64,000 nt of DNA from contig NC_049562.1 of assembly GCF_013368755.1 (NCBI RefSeq), positions 3,410,001 through 3,474,000 of the forward strand. Direction: 5' to 3'. A program made the position numbers and the translations under genes. The notes under the pieces are model-generated. The model had not been told where the DNA came from. It saw nothing but the letters and a program-made list of their open reading frames with translations, and ran no database searches. How positions within the stretch are numbered: position 1 is the first letter of the stretch; the number at the start of each line of letters is the position of its first letter. Source of the stretch: Talaromyces rugulosus (taxonomy: Eukaryota > Ascomycota > Eurotiomycetes > Eurotiales > Trichocomaceae). This document shows, piece after piece, positions 12,250-23,942 of the stretch.

Positions 12250-12776
12250 TTTGCCCTACTTATTATGTATTACTACCAGTTGTATTACTATCGTGTTACA
12301 GTATAATGTTATAATAATCCATGATAAATAAAAAATCAATTGCTATGTCATGCGCCGTTCCCACTCACTCATATACATACAAAGGGAATATCTCGAACCG
12401 CTGTGGCCGGTCAAGCCAAACAGACGACCGTATTTGCCATGCTAGGAGACGCGAAAAAACGATGCCCTCAAATGGTATGATGTACTATAGATCAGACCCC
12501 GCGGGTCGAGAATGAATGGGTGTCCCAGAGTGTCATCACTGGGGAGAAGAGACAAAAAGAAAGAAGAACAATTAGCAGGTAATAAAAACAAGATGCGATA
12601 AAGAAACAGGAGAAACAAAAATAAAAACAAAAAGCCAGTGCAAGAAAGAAAAAAAAAAAAAACACCATCCCAGTTGTCCCGCAAACAAGATCCGAAAGAA
12701 TGACTGTAAATGTATTGCATCCATTATTCATCGCCAATCGACAAGGCAAGCAAAGAAATATCCGTCAACATGAAAA
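12250..12776. other. Convergent 3' flanks
   Basis: This 527-bp gap lies between two converging genes and holds their 3' UTRs. It contains an A-rich run near 12647-12662, consistent with terminator or poly(A) context. Nothing else is seen. Confidence 0.5.
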
Positions 12777-15068
12777 TCATCTTTCAATCTTCTGCCATCC
12801 ATTAAGATAGGCCATCAAGCCTACTCCAAGAAGCACAACCCCGAGCATCGACGCATATGGCGTTGAATTTTCTACCAGGCTGTGCCTCTGTTTTTGTGTC
12901 AATGCTGTCACCGCGTTTTCAACTTCCTTCAAATGTCGCGAGTCGGCTCCGTGAGACGCCGGAGAGAGTTTCTTCTCGCCAGCTGTGTCCAAAATGTGCG
13001 ACTCTGTCAACGATGCTTCGTTTGGTGGCGTCGTCTTGGCCTGTGCTTCTCGTTCGCGTCTAATGCTTTCAATCATCTCAGCAAGAGATTTGCGAGTCTC
13101 GGCACTTTCATCCTCTGCCTTTTCTGCCCGCTGTTTGAACGTTTCGACTTGTTGCTTCATCTCCACCAACTCTGTCACCATATTATTAATCTGCTCTTGC
13201 AACTTTTCTGTTTGGGCGTCCAGCACAGGATGCTCGCTCTTTTCTGTCTCGATATCTTCAAGTAGCCCATTGACTTCGTGGGTGTCATGAGGTTTGGTGA
13301 TTTCCTCGACTTCAGGAACTTCCTGCTCAGCTGAATCCTCATCGGGATTTTCACGAGCAGCCTCATCTTCGGAGCGGCCTTGCTGTAACTGTAATAATGC
13401 TTTTTCTTCTGCACTCTCTCGAGCAGAACGTTCTTGCCGCAAAAGGTCTTCTAGCTCTTTCACACGACTGTTCTGGGCTTCCAATTCTTTCTTTGTTGTT
13501 GATAATGCCTCTATCAAGCTGATAATTTGGCTGGATTCTCGGGAAACCGGAGAACTCACAGCAGAGCCTGACTTTGATGGCTTCTCTGTGTCAGCTCGCT
13601 TCAACGCACCTACAGCTGGCTCATGTGAAGAACGGCGTGCAGCATCAGGCTTTTCCGGCAAGGGCTGCTGTGGGGGTGGAGCTGGAGGGTCAGAGAACCT
13701 GGAGATTGGATCTAACCGAGGCACCTTGGACCGGCCATTTACTTGTCGGACAGCATTATCCGACTTGTGACTGTTCATTTTCTCTTTGTCTGGCGAGTCC
13801 GAAGAAATCAGTGTGTGCAGAAATTCGTCTGTCTCACGAAGGTCTTGAGAGTGTTGCTTGGCCTGCTTCATCTCCGACTAGATGTAAAGTTAGCAAGGCT
13901 ATCATTGTCGTGGCACACATCCACTTACAGATATTTTCTTAACCACCTGTTCGATGGTCATGGGAGAAAGCCAGTAATTCAGCTGCCGTTGTTGGTGAAG
14001 AGCATTGATTTGGCTGCTGGCCGCGCTTTGAGCACTGCGGTTACTAAGGGAGCTACTTGATCGTCCCCGCATGTGGAAGAGCGGCTGGCTCAGAGGTGAG
14101 GGCAACAAACCACCCCCGGATGTGGGATCGATATCTCCAAAATTCAGATCCAAAATACTCGGACCCACACCGTATACTCCTGCATGTTCAATCTTGGCGG
14201 ATACCTTGTGATGGACAATGGACTTTTGGTCTTCGCTCACAATATCGATACCCAATTCAAGGGAATCGTTTTCTCGCAGTTCATGCGGCTCGGATTCTCG
14301 GCTTTCCAGTGATAACCGCTGGCCATTGACAAATGTTCCATTGGAGGATTTCACATCTCGAATCCATATTTTGCCCCGACGGTCAGCCCAGATCTCTGCG
14401 TGCTGTCGCGACAGCACTTTGGAGTCGAAATACCCATTCACAGGTGTAGGGACTGTTTTATTATTTGTTTGACGCCCAATGCGCAGTACTTCGGGAAAGT
14501 ACGGGACGTTGATCTGTTTTTTCTCAAAAGTGCCGTTCAGAGGGCTCAGCGTCAAGATCGCAGGGGGATCCGACGATCCCTGCATGCCAGGATTCGCTCC
14601 CATTCCATTTTGTTGAGGCGACTGCACCATGTGTTGAGACGGCACAACCGGTGAAGGTTGGTGGATAGCAGACATAGCCGACGAGGCTGTGGGTCCACCG
14701 TTTACCGAAGTCGAGGACGAGACCGGCTGCGAACGCGCATTCGTTATTCCAGAGACTGGCTCGGATTTGGAGGCCGGCCACAGGCCACGGCCGTTTTTCT
14801 TTTTAGATGACCACGTAGCTGATGAAGTACCGTTTGTCGTAGCACCATTAGCTGCGGCATGTGTGACAGTAGACGTAGAAGAGGTTGAGGAATTAGACGA
14901 TAGCGACGAAGACGAATTCGTTCTTTGCACACCTTTTCGGGGCAAAAACATGTGGGACACGTCGTCCGTATTCATCGATCCAAGAGCCGCCTGTCCTGCG
15001 TTACCAGTAGAATACCATCCTAGTCGAGGCCCCGATTGCACGCTAGGCGGAGAAGCCACTGCAGTCAT
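12777..15068 (-). CDS. FHA-domain tail-anchored protein, Vps64/Far10-like
   Basis: Two exons, 15068-13929 and 13877-12777, join in phase 0 (GTAAGT donor, CTAG acceptor, 51-nt intron) to give 746 aa. A Ser/Thr-rich N-terminus is followed at about residues 190-300 by a forkhead-associated domain: RIGRQTNNK, then SRQHAEI, then DVKSSNGTFVNGQRL, the phosphothreonine-binding signature. Residues 490-700 are strongly charged and heptad-like (coiled coil). A single hydrophobic segment near the end (MLGVVLLGVGLMAYLNGW) followed by a few basic residues marks a tail anchor. This architecture matches yeast Vps64/Far9 and Far10 and animal SLMAP, which are subunits of the STRIPAK/Far complex at the ER or nuclear envelope. 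Assignment to the family is solid; which paralogue is not determined. Confidence 0.9.
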
Positions 15069-16036
15069 GAGGAGGGAAGAAGAGTCGATGCGAAATCAAG
15101 CGTTCGAAGTAACGGCCCGCGATGAGATAAGATGCAATGATTGGTACGCAGGAACAAGAACAAGTTTTTTTATGGACAAAACGCTAGGCAGGCGTATGAG
15201 GCTCTGGTTGAGGCAATCGCAAGTGTTGCTGCGTGGTGAATGGATATATGCAGTCTGCTTCTGATCGGCGAGGTATCCGCTTAGCATAAAGCCAAAGAAC
15301 GAGTGTGGTTCGCGATGAAACACCGACGAGGCTGATCAGTTACCTTGTGGTTATATTTTGTCCCCCAGAATTATTTCCTAGTCGTTAAAAAACGCCCCCC
15401 TGTTCAGTTCGGTCGCGATCGTGCTATAGAAAATACGACGGTCGGTCGGTCGTAATGGTCACGCTTCAGGGGACACCACGACGGGCCAGACGGTCGGCCA
15501 CAGACGCCGACACGCCTTTCAGCCAGCGATCGAGTCGAAAAAAAGGACAAGCGATGCGGGAGAAGCCGTACTGGGGGGTGAGCGCTGCTTCGACAAACAA
15601 AAGCTGCGGTGGGCCCGAGGGTTTTGCTTTTTTGTTGCTTCAGCAGGGCGGGATATGTCGCTCTCTCTCTCTCTCTCTCTTTCTGTCTTGCGCTTTGCCT
15701 CTCACGCTTCCTCGCACGGGCAAATCACCTGCCGCTGCGACTAGGGCGGGCACGTGACCCGGCGCTAGCCTGCAACGGGCCAACGGCAAATCACGGCACG
15801 TGCCTCTGGTGCTCGGGCCAGGTCGGCACTATTCCCGTTACGGACTGGCGCGGATACCGTTTCTGCCACGGCCCACCGCCCTGTACGGGGAGCGGCGACG
15901 GCCAGCAATGCTTGCGGCGAGCAAGGTTTCCTGGTGCACCTCCACGATTTCCCATTCATTGCTATTATTGCTGCAGGGAAGCTTCTTTTTTTCTTTGTGA
16001 GAGAAATCTGGTTTTCCAAAAAGGCGTCACTCAACA
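15069..16036. promoter_or_regulatory. Divergent promoter region (FHA gene / MGR2)
   Basis: This 968-bp gap separates divergent genes and should hold both promoters. It includes a CT repeat at 15661-15682 and a tetranucleotide GGTC repeat near 15441-15452. No further gene is supported. Confidence 0.5.
15661..15682. repeat. (CT)n microsatellite
   Basis: A CT dinucleotide run of about 20 bp lies upstream of MGR2. It is a pyrimidine tract of the kind common in fungal promoters. Confidence 0.85.
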
Positions 16037-16591
16037 ATGCCTGTTGTTGCTGGTCCCCCCCAGGGCCATGGCCAGTCCACCTTTGACAAAAGTGAGTAGT
16101 GAACTATCATGCCGGTTCTGGATCGAAGCTGACTCGGTGTTTCTAGTGAAAATGGGAGCTATGATGGGAACTTGTATGACAATACTCTCCATTTCTCGTG
16201 GCGATACGATAGACTGACAAATTTTCTACGCTGGCAGCTGTCGGAGCGATCATGGGATTCATCGGTGGTATGTGCAAAGCCCAGTCGCAAAAACATGTGG
16301 AAGAAGCTCACTGATGAACTTTAGGTGCTGTTACCATTTTCCAATACGGCGCTGGGCCCAATGGTGTCATGCGCACGCTGGGCAAGTATATGCTTGGCTC
16401 TGGCGCTACTTTTGGGTATGAAGAAAACTATTCCCCTCTAGACTTCTCCAGCATGCTAACTATCGCTGTTCCGCAGAATGTTCATGTCCATCGGTAGCGT
16501 CATTCGAACTGAAGGCCCATACCACGAAGCCTGGCGCAACGTGCAGGCCAAGCCCGTCATCCTTCCTCGAGAATACCCAGAGCGACGATAG
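16037..16591 (+). CDS. MGR2: Mgr2/Romo1-family mitochondrial inner-membrane protein
   Basis: Five small exons (16037-16091, 16147-16173, 16238-16267, 16325-16415, 16477-16591) join in frame to 105 aa. The protein starts MPVVAGPPQGHGQS and then has KMGAMMGT, a glycine-rich first membrane helix (GAIMGFIGGAVTIF), the conserved loop GPNGVMRTLGKYMLGSGATF and a second helix FGMFMSIGSVIR. This is the Mgr2/Romo1 pattern. In yeast, Mgr2 is a lateral gatekeeper of the TIM23 presequence translocase. Each intron has GT..AG ends, and a GCTAAC branch site is visible before the last exon. The 27- and 30-nt internal exons are very short, but without them the first helix is broken. Confidence 0.93.
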
Positions 16592-17664
16592 AAAACGGGT
16601 CACGGTGGTGTGATATAGCAACCTTGTATATTATAAGCAAACAATCCAGGACACGAGCTCTTAGCATCTGGGTTTCTTGCAATCTTTTACAACGTAATGT
16701 TGTTCTAATACGAATGGATTTGGTCAATTTGGTCAAACGAACGACAAGGGAGTTGAAAATGTATTCTCTGTATATAGTTGGGGCGGTGATCAGTCTTGCA
16801 GTAATCATCTCGAAAATCAATATGGACTGATAACATGCTTGGCCAAATAATTAGTGACTCAAATCTCATTTGTCAATTATCACCTGACAAGGGATCACTG
16901 TTAACGGGACTATCACAAGCAGCGGGTTTGTCCACATCACTTCTAATGTCGGTTTGAGCTTGTACATCGGATCCCTATTTCAATGTTGCTCCTGATTTGA
17001 GGTAGTCCTCTATCAGATGTGTCCGACCCTGTGATTTCACAGCTCAATCTGATCTGACTTGAATAGATATACTGGATTTCCTCATGTCGACGCTCAGTCA
17101 CATATCTCGCAGCAGCATCTTGCCGCTCGTTGCTTTTGATACTTTCAATGAATACCGTCAGCATGTTAAGGACTGGGTTGAATATTAATTAGAAGTTGGT
17201 AGTACTATTGTGCTTTGTTTTCTCGGACTACAGGCTAGCATCAACGCCAGAACGAGACGCCAAACGACACCGGTCCCCAACCAGGCACTCATTACGAGAA
17301 GACCACTGTTGGCACTCACAGAGTCTTCGTAAGTATCATCCACCTTGGTCTTGTGACTGTCTATTATCCTGGTATCTATAAGTTAAATTGATCATTATAA
17401 AAGTAAGGAGGTCATTACTCACATAATTGTATCTTCTTTCCTGAATGGTCATGTAAGCTGACTTATCTTCACTAAAAATATGACCGCCAGACCAAAAAGT
17501 ATACGTTCTAGTTGGTTATGTTATCTTATTGGCAATAAATAATATCATTGCCTGGAAGAAGCTGCAGCCTGACACGGGTGCCGCCCCGCCGTAGACTTGT
17601 ACACCCTTGGCTGACATATTTCTTCCCTTTCAGCCTCCCAAAATCGCATTTGCACATTACTACA
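16592..17664. other. Intergenic with possible minus-strand gene relic
   Basis: This 1.07-kb gap lies between two plus-strand genes. The minus strand carries a 73-codon open stretch (17164-16943) and another coding-like segment about 17380-17190 with a hydrophobic patch. It also has an intron-like GTGAGT..ATAG unit near 17421-17375. Frames do not join into a complete gene from an ATG, so no gene is called. Confidence 0.3.
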
Positions 17665-18704
17665 ATGGACGTCGAACCATACTCTGCCGAAAGCTCTATT
17701 GCTAGTTTCTTTGCAGCTCATGCACCTGTAACGCGAGAACAATGCGACGAATACGCCGTGCACCTTGCCGGGGGCACGGCAACCGCTGTCCCCATCCAGG
17801 GCTCGTTTAGCTACACAGTCATGGCAGGAGATGGCAAAACCAAGATCATTCAGTTTCGGGATCCAAGCTCGGACTTGGACAGAAAGGTTTTGGATCTGGC
17901 TGGACGCGTTCATCAAGGGATTGTGCCGTCGTATACTTTTCACGGTCTATTTTGTGACCGGCTTCCTGTCTATGCGATGGAAAAGCTCTCTGGAACTCCT
18001 TATGTTTATGTTAAACACATTGATCCATTGTCTGATACAAGTTCAGAACATTCCACTACTGTGGGAGATTTTGCCAAGTATGTCAAGTATGGTACTTTCT
18101 AGGGCTTTGCTGACCTCAACAAGGTTCTTTGCGACATCCTGGAATCAAGGGCAAGACATAGACCCAAGTGCAGCAGAAGCCATGCACCGTGATTACCAGT
18201 CAAGGTTTGAGCTTTTGTCTGAAAGTTTGCCTCATCCATTTCAAGAAAATCTGAGTATAGTTCGCAATGGGCTCCACTTGCTCTTTGAGAAATCGCATCC
18301 ACTTACACTTAACCATGGCGATCTCTCCGGGCTGAACATTTTTTGTGAGTCAAGAAACTGGTCACATTACTGGCATCATCGACTGGCCCGAGGCTACTAT
18401 ATCTCCATTCGGGATGTCTCTATGGGGACTGGAGAACCTTCTCGGCTTCATGGACCATAACGGATGGCACTACTACACCAATTCTGACACGCTTAGGAGC
18501 CTATTCTGGGAGGAGTTTGAGCGTACGTCAACCAAGAGTCTTTCGTCAGACGATAAGCGGGCAATTCAGATTGCGAGAATGGCTGGCCTGTTCCTCCTCC
18601 ACGGGTTTTCCTGGTCGACAGGGGGACGAGAGGTTGTGAAAGAGAGTAGCATGTCTTTCAAATATCTGCAAGCATTTTGCGCAACAAACGATTCTAGTTT
18701 ATGA
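17665..18704 (+). CDS. APH/choline-kinase-like phosphotransferase, frameshifted
   Basis: This is a fungal kinase of the aminoglycoside-phosphotransferase-like superfamily. Exon 1 is 17665-18077. A 46-nt intron (18078-18123, GTATGT donor, CTGAC branch, AAG acceptor) leads to a second exon that rejoins as DFAKFFATSWNQG. The catalytic-loop motif LNHGDLSGLN lies at about residues 200-210, and the metal-binding GIIDWPEA some 15 residues later. These two motifs sit in different frames. At 18339-18344 a run of six T follows ATT's A, and one T too many shifts the frame, so translation would stop soon after NIF. Removing one T in reading restores a continuous protein of about 330 aa ending at TAG 18702-18704. 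No intron can bridge it without deleting the IDW motif. It is either a recent loss-of-function allele or a homopolymer sequencing error. The substrate is unknown. Confidence 0.7.
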
Positions 18705-20750
18705 TTGGACTGTAATAATTATATCATCTTCATCTAGATACTGAAACCTAGGAAATTCGCCATCTGTGATTGACATTTTGAAGGTGACACCCTACTGGTA
18801 ATTTGGGAGAATAATGGGGGAAGCCACACGTGCCCTACATTTAAGTGTTCCTTATGTAGATATATATATTATTTATATAGATACCTTAAATATAAACATT
18901 AAATTTAATATCATGTATCGTTCACACAGTATGATATTTTAAAACATGGTAATAATCCGATAGAAACTTAATAACAATATATATATATGAAACGCTTTTC
19001 CAAACCTACCCCCAAGCCTATTCTTAAGTATGACAAGCCTATGCACATAATCTAACCCAATTAAAGCGCCCAAGAAGCTGTAGCGAAGTCTACAAGCCAT
19101 ATAAAGATACGATTTATAGTACGTACATGTACGGAGTATATAGGAGAGAACGGTTAGTTCGGCAAGCAACCGAATCAGCAATTTCCACGGCTCCACCGAT
19201 CGAGCAGACTCAACGGTGCATGTGACCGATCAGCGCGATCAACAGGCCTGGACTTTGGATACTCTGAATAGGTCACTTAAGGGGCCACAGACAGGCACAG
19301 CCAGGGCAGGTTTATTGAATACTATTGCCAAATAAACGTGGATCATTGACGTGACAATCCCTGCGTCACAAATATCACAATAGCACACAATAGTATGCCT
19401 ATACTCCGGCCCCGGACGGAGTCGGATCCTCCGTGCACAGGGTATAGTATCCGAACTAAGGGCACACAAAATAGGCTTGCCACTACGGAGTACGTAGTAT
19501 GTAATCTTATTATATTGCGACTCCAAAGTGCGCGTGTCGCATGGGCTAGTCGTGCAGCTAAGCCCGTTACGGTATTTGCCTCTTCCGTCTTCCTTCCCTG
19601 TCTTCCCTCTTTCTCGTTCTCTCCTCAGCCAACTCACCGCACAATAAACACATCATGAGGACAACGACAGCAATAACAACATACTCAGTACCAACACGGC
19701 ACAGCGTTGGTACCTTGGCTAGTCGCGGAAAACTCTGCCCAATTTCCAAATCCACATCGATCGGGTCCCCAGGTTGCGCTAGTCGGGGACTAGGCTAACA
19801 GCGATGCAGGAACGCGCCGCGCTACTGAGGCAATTTCCTGCCTCATCCAACTGGATCGTCGGAGGTTCCTGGGCCTTAGGTTTTTTCGTCGCTCTCGAGT
19901 CTCCACTACATTACCATCTAAAGGTTTCTCTGACCAAAAAGGGCGATTTACGGGTTACCCCTTGTTGCCAAGTATCCCTATAGGGTTCTTGTTGTCGCCC
20001 CCTGGCGCCCACACAAATGATCAGACATGCAGTGTCGCAAGATGGAAAACAAAACAGGCCCCTTGTTTGGGGTTAGCCCGCTCACCACGTCTCACCGCCG
20101 GACCCCGGGCCTGGTTGTGATTGGAACAAGGCCATTCGTATTCAAAACTCAGACCAGTAAAATGGCCGAACAGCTGGCCAAGGAGTCAACTAGGCGATAT
20201 TAGTATGATTCATGGATGCCAGGCTGCCCACGTATGGACTCGGAAATGGCCCACTCACGCTGCGCTGGCTTCGGCCCTAAGAACCGCAAAGAAGATGGGA
20301 TCAGTCCTAGTGCCCATCCACGCGGGGTGAGTATCCTGCAGGGCTTTTTCCCTTGGCTAACGAGGCGTGTAATAAAAGACGCCGGCCCCTGTCGTTCGCG
20401 CCGCCCTCTCTTTCAACACACGCTCCTTTCAACGTCCCTGTGGTTTCGTTAATCGTCGCGCGAGCCTCTGGCCCTGTCACTCCTTTGAACTAGCAACTTG
20501 AGCAGAGCTCGCCCACACTCGTTTAACCACAACATCAATCACTTGCGGAATCGTTTCGCCGTTCTCTCGTTGAACCAACCATCCAATCTACTTGTCAACA
20601 GTATCATCAGCACACTCGTGACAGGAATCTATCCTTGACATTTCATTGTATATCTCGACACCTCTACTTTGATATAGTAGAGTTCTGAACATATCACAAC
20701 ACATATCACAACAAAGCCATTTCCAAATCCGGAAATTTCAAACCGCCAAA
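18705..20750. other. Long intergenic region, mostly featureless
   Basis: This 2-kb gap is AT-rich near 18850-18990. It contains an imperfect palindrome CTACGGAGTACGTAG (19483-19497) and a related TACGGAGTA at 19130-19138. The last 350 bp are pyrimidine-rich and probably form the promoter and long 5' UTR of the GPI protein gene. No protein-coding gene is supported. Confidence 0.45.
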
Positions 20751-21083
20751 ATGAAGTTTGGAGCTGCCGTCGCCGCTCTGTTCCTCGCCGTTGCGCCCTT
20801 GGCCACCGCTGAGACGAGCACTATCACAAGAACGACCACTGTGACTCAAACCATTGTGCATGCGCATACCGTTGTCGCCTCATCCCGGCCCGTCCCGACC
20901 CCGTCTGCATCAGTCAGACCATCCAGCACTCCTGTGCCTGGCTCGATTTCGGCTTCCGCTACCGTGAGCACCGTGCCCTCTGCTTCAGCTACCCACACCG
21001 GTGCTGCCGTGGCTCTGGGACCCGGAAGTGCTTCCGTCGCGGTCGTCGCTGGATCGTTTGCCATGCTGTTGGCCGCTTTCTAA
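20751..21083 (+). CDS. Small GPI-anchored Ser/Thr-rich wall protein
   Basis: A single exon encodes 110 aa. Residues 1-20 are a clear signal peptide (MKFGAAVAALFLAVAPLATA). The mature part is almost entirely Ser, Thr, Ala, Pro and Val, with TITRTTTVTQTIVHAHTVV near its start, a pattern seen in short fungal cell-wall proteins that would be heavily O-mannosylated. The C-terminus ends in a hydrophobic stretch (SVAVVAGSFAMLLAAF) after small residues, as expected for a GPI-attachment signal. It has no catalytic domain, and its role is structural or unknown at the cell surface. The leader upstream is pyrimidine-rich with CAACA-type tracts, typical of a well-expressed fungal gene. Confidence 0.85.
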   Translation: MKFGAAVAALFLAVAPLATAETSTITRTTTVTQTIVHAHTVVASSRPVPTPSASVRPSSTPVPGSISASATVSTVPSASATHTGAAVALGPGSASVAVVAGSFAMLLAAF

Positions 21084-21973
21084 GCGGTTTACCAGACCAG
21101 GCAGGCAAAGAGGACCTGGGACCTTTCAATTCTTTCAGACCTGTCCCGGGTCTGTCAGCACGAGTTCAGTTTTATCGGATGTTACGTTGTTCTTATAATA
21201 CCCCTTTACTTCGTTGAGTTGCATATATAATTTTATATATGGTTAACTCCCCCTTTTCTATTCATCTATCACGATTCCACGCCAGTTTTGTCATTCAGCC
21301 TGTGGCTGCGACTCTTTCGACTTTGCTATCAACCCCCATTGGGGCGAACCAAAGTGTGCAAAACAGAGGACGCTTAGGAGTTTTTTTTTTCTTTTTCGGT
21401 GGAAGGAGTTGGCATTTTTTTATAGCTTTTAGCTTTTAACATTTAACATTTTTTTTTATTCAATTTATTTCTTTGAGCCACTCCACGACGAGACTTATTC
21501 TTGAAGGTGCATTTAGATCAAAAGTAGATATAAACTGTTGTCGAAATGATCGTCCCACTAAATGTTGATCTAGTGGAGCAACATGCACGTATCCGAGACT
21601 GGGGGCAGAGGCTGCGCACGTCCACGGGCGGTGGCTGTAAGGAGTAGTATATATAAAAAAAGCTACTCTGCAAAAATTATTAAAAAAAGCCGAATCTGGA
21701 GGATATACATGCATGCTGTAAAAAGGGCGTATAGCCCTGACCGGGAGGCTATCCGGACCGCTGATTGGCGTCTTTGTTCTACCAGTTGACATGGAACAGG
21801 TACCTGTTTGAGAGATCTTTTATACCCTGAGAAGTTGAATTGTTTCGAATGTTGTTTTTTTTTGTGGAAATAAATCTATAGAATTTGACAAGTGCTCAAA
21901 ACTTTTATATGTATGTACTTCTTTTTGTAACATGATGCAAATGATTTCCCCCCCCAGGTCATCAGACAACATC
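21084..21973. other. Convergent 3' flanks, AT-rich
   Basis: This 890-bp gap lies between two converging genes. Several T runs (21381-21390, 21451-21458, 21856-21863) and a C run near 21950 are present. Nothing protein-like is seen. Confidence 0.45.
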
Positions 21974-23942
21974 TCATCTACCACCCGAATTCCTGCTCTA
22001 AAGTTAGCATTAAATCTTACATGTACATCGCAATTTTGGATTTACCTCAGTATAGACAGTTATCGATAGTCCATCGTCATACGCTCCTCGAGAGTAGTGA
22101 CTTTTTTGCACGCTGTCGACCATATCAACTGGCCCACACGCGCCAATCCCGACGCGATCCTCTGGACTACAGCTGTCAATAAAACCTGAAACGTATTTCG
22201 AGATATCTGGACGACCCCTTTGGACGTTGGTGAAAGACAGTGCATTGGAGTCGATTCCTATTGATGATTTCTCAATATCGACGGGTGTGTTGCTGTTGTT
22301 GTTGCTGACTTCGGTTTTTGTCAAGACAACATCTTGAACGTCTTTGGGATGTTCTGATTTGGCATCTGCTCGTGTGACGTGTATAAACAAACGTACATGG
22401 GGGCTCTCTTGAAGTTGGGCGAGTTCTTTCTCGAACCAGTTGAGTGACTCTACCAGTTCAAGTCCGTCAGTCGTCTTTTTCCTTCACCACCCTGGAATAG
22501 TAAAATACTAACTGTAGTGTCTTACCGACCACACAAAATCAATCATTTTTGTTGCCGTTGAACCAGAACCAGCACGTTTCTTGATTACATCAAGCGCCAC
22601 GGCAAAAGCAAAACTCGCACCGCTACCACCAGAGACAAGCAAGATCCGATCAAAACTGTTAAAATCGGGGACTTGGCCATACGGCCCATCTACCGAACAA
22701 CGCAGGGACTTGTCTGGTTCTTGAGACACTCTTTTGCGCAAATCATGCGTGAATCCGTCGTACACGTTGATCAGAAACTCACCATCTTGAGACACAAGTG
22801 TAAATGGATGTGTTTCGAGACAGCGGATTGCTGGAATCCATAGATAGGCGTGAGAGCCCGGCCTAGAGCGGCGCATAGTGCGGCTCAGCGATACACGGAG
22901 TGCGCCATCTGGCATGATTTTGATAGTTGCATGGTTGCCAGGAAAGTACCAACATAACTTGGCAAAACGTAAAAGTCTGTCGGAGAACCACATCGAGGCT
23001 GTGAAGATGATGATCACGACTGTCGATTTCGAGATTAGCGGACGGTGCATGGCGACCGTGATCAGGATGAGCATGAATAGGACAATGTGAATCATATAGA
23101 AGACTGTGTCTGTTAGTATGTCGACTATCTGTCAGACAAAAAAGAGATATATACCTTCATAAAACCTTCGAGTAAACCACCCAATAGTAGAAAACCCGAT
23201 AATTACCATTGCCAGTCCAGCAATCCCGCCAGCCAGGTTTTTTGTCTCGCGCATGTTTTCAAGCTCTGCCTTTTCGGACCAGGCACTCAGGTAGACTGCA
23301 GCATGCAATACACTTGTAGTAATACAAGTATAGCCTGCTGTCTTGTGCAACGGACGCAGTTTCTCGTAGGAGTGTCCGCTCAACGGAGCCAGGGGCGTAT
23401 TTCTGAGTGCGAGGAAAACAAGGAGGACAAAATTGGCCACGGAGACCCTTCTTCGTTTTAGTCATTTTTCTGTAATCTTTTAAAAGCTGTACATACCATC
23501 CAAGACGCTTCCCAACCTAAAAAGAAAAGTTCTGTTAAAAACCGGCTTAAATCGAGAGAAAAGATATGTACGAACATAACTATGATTGTGCAATTCAACA
23601 TTGGTCAATAAGCACGCGAAATTGATTGCCCAGTAAGTGAAATACAAACACCAACGACTAATCTCCAAGCCAAGAACACTTATGGCCAAGAATCGCTGCA
23701 CCTTGCTGTCTTGAGTTAACCATCCATGTTTTTTGGGGGGGTGACAAATGTTATGTTCAAACATACCGTAGATTCCGAGTGAGTGCCAGAGTAGATCTTT
23801 TCGGTCTTTGCCGGGCGTATCTTGAGTATGCAATATTCGCCCAGTGGGAAATGATAAAAATCACCATGATTGCTCCAATGGCGATGGCAAAGTATTTGAC
23901 CGACCACACATTGTGAGACTGGCGTAATTCTTTCGCGCTCAT
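21974..23942 (-). CDS. Ferric reductase-like transmembrane component (FRE family)
   Basis: Seven exons fit, in transcript order 23942-23767, 23705-23576, 23516-23497, 23447-23155, 23103-22526, 22474-22046 and 21997-21974, closing to 549 aa. The first is a short extracellular or lumenal lead with a membrane helix. The core has the two haem-binding pairs, each His-x13-His: one starting at HKTAGYTC, one in MIHIVLFMLILITVAMH. HPFTLVS is the FAD-binding motif, LLVSGGSGASFAFAVAL the NAD(P)H site, and GACGPVDM the C-terminal nucleotide-domain signature. The family moves electrons from cytosolic NADPH across the plasma membrane to reduce Fe(III) or Cu(II) before uptake. The 20-nt exon and two weak splice sites (GTTCGT donor at 23575, AAG acceptor at 22475) are the least certain parts. 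Its substrate, and so the Fre paralogue, cannot be told. Confidence 0.9.

Noticed and set aside
12380..12420. B-box-like GGTTCGAGATA on the minus strand
   Set aside because: No matching A-box or acceptor stem; too weak for a tRNA call.
14689..15264. 191-codon plus-strand frame opposite the FHA gene 5' end
   Set aside because: Antisense to Ser/Thr-rich coding sequence, which produces long open shadows.
15609..16217. 202-codon frame running into MGR2
   Set aside because: It crosses the CT repeat and reads MGR2 exons in the wrong frame.
18078..18102. 25-nt intron in the kinase ending at TTCTAG
   Set aside because: It keeps the frame but is too short for splicing; the 46-nt intron to 18123 with a branch site gives a better protein join.
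22498..22525. Ferric reductase acceptor TTCCAG at about 22496
   Set aside because: It leads to an in-frame TAG before the conserved SLNWFEKEL block.
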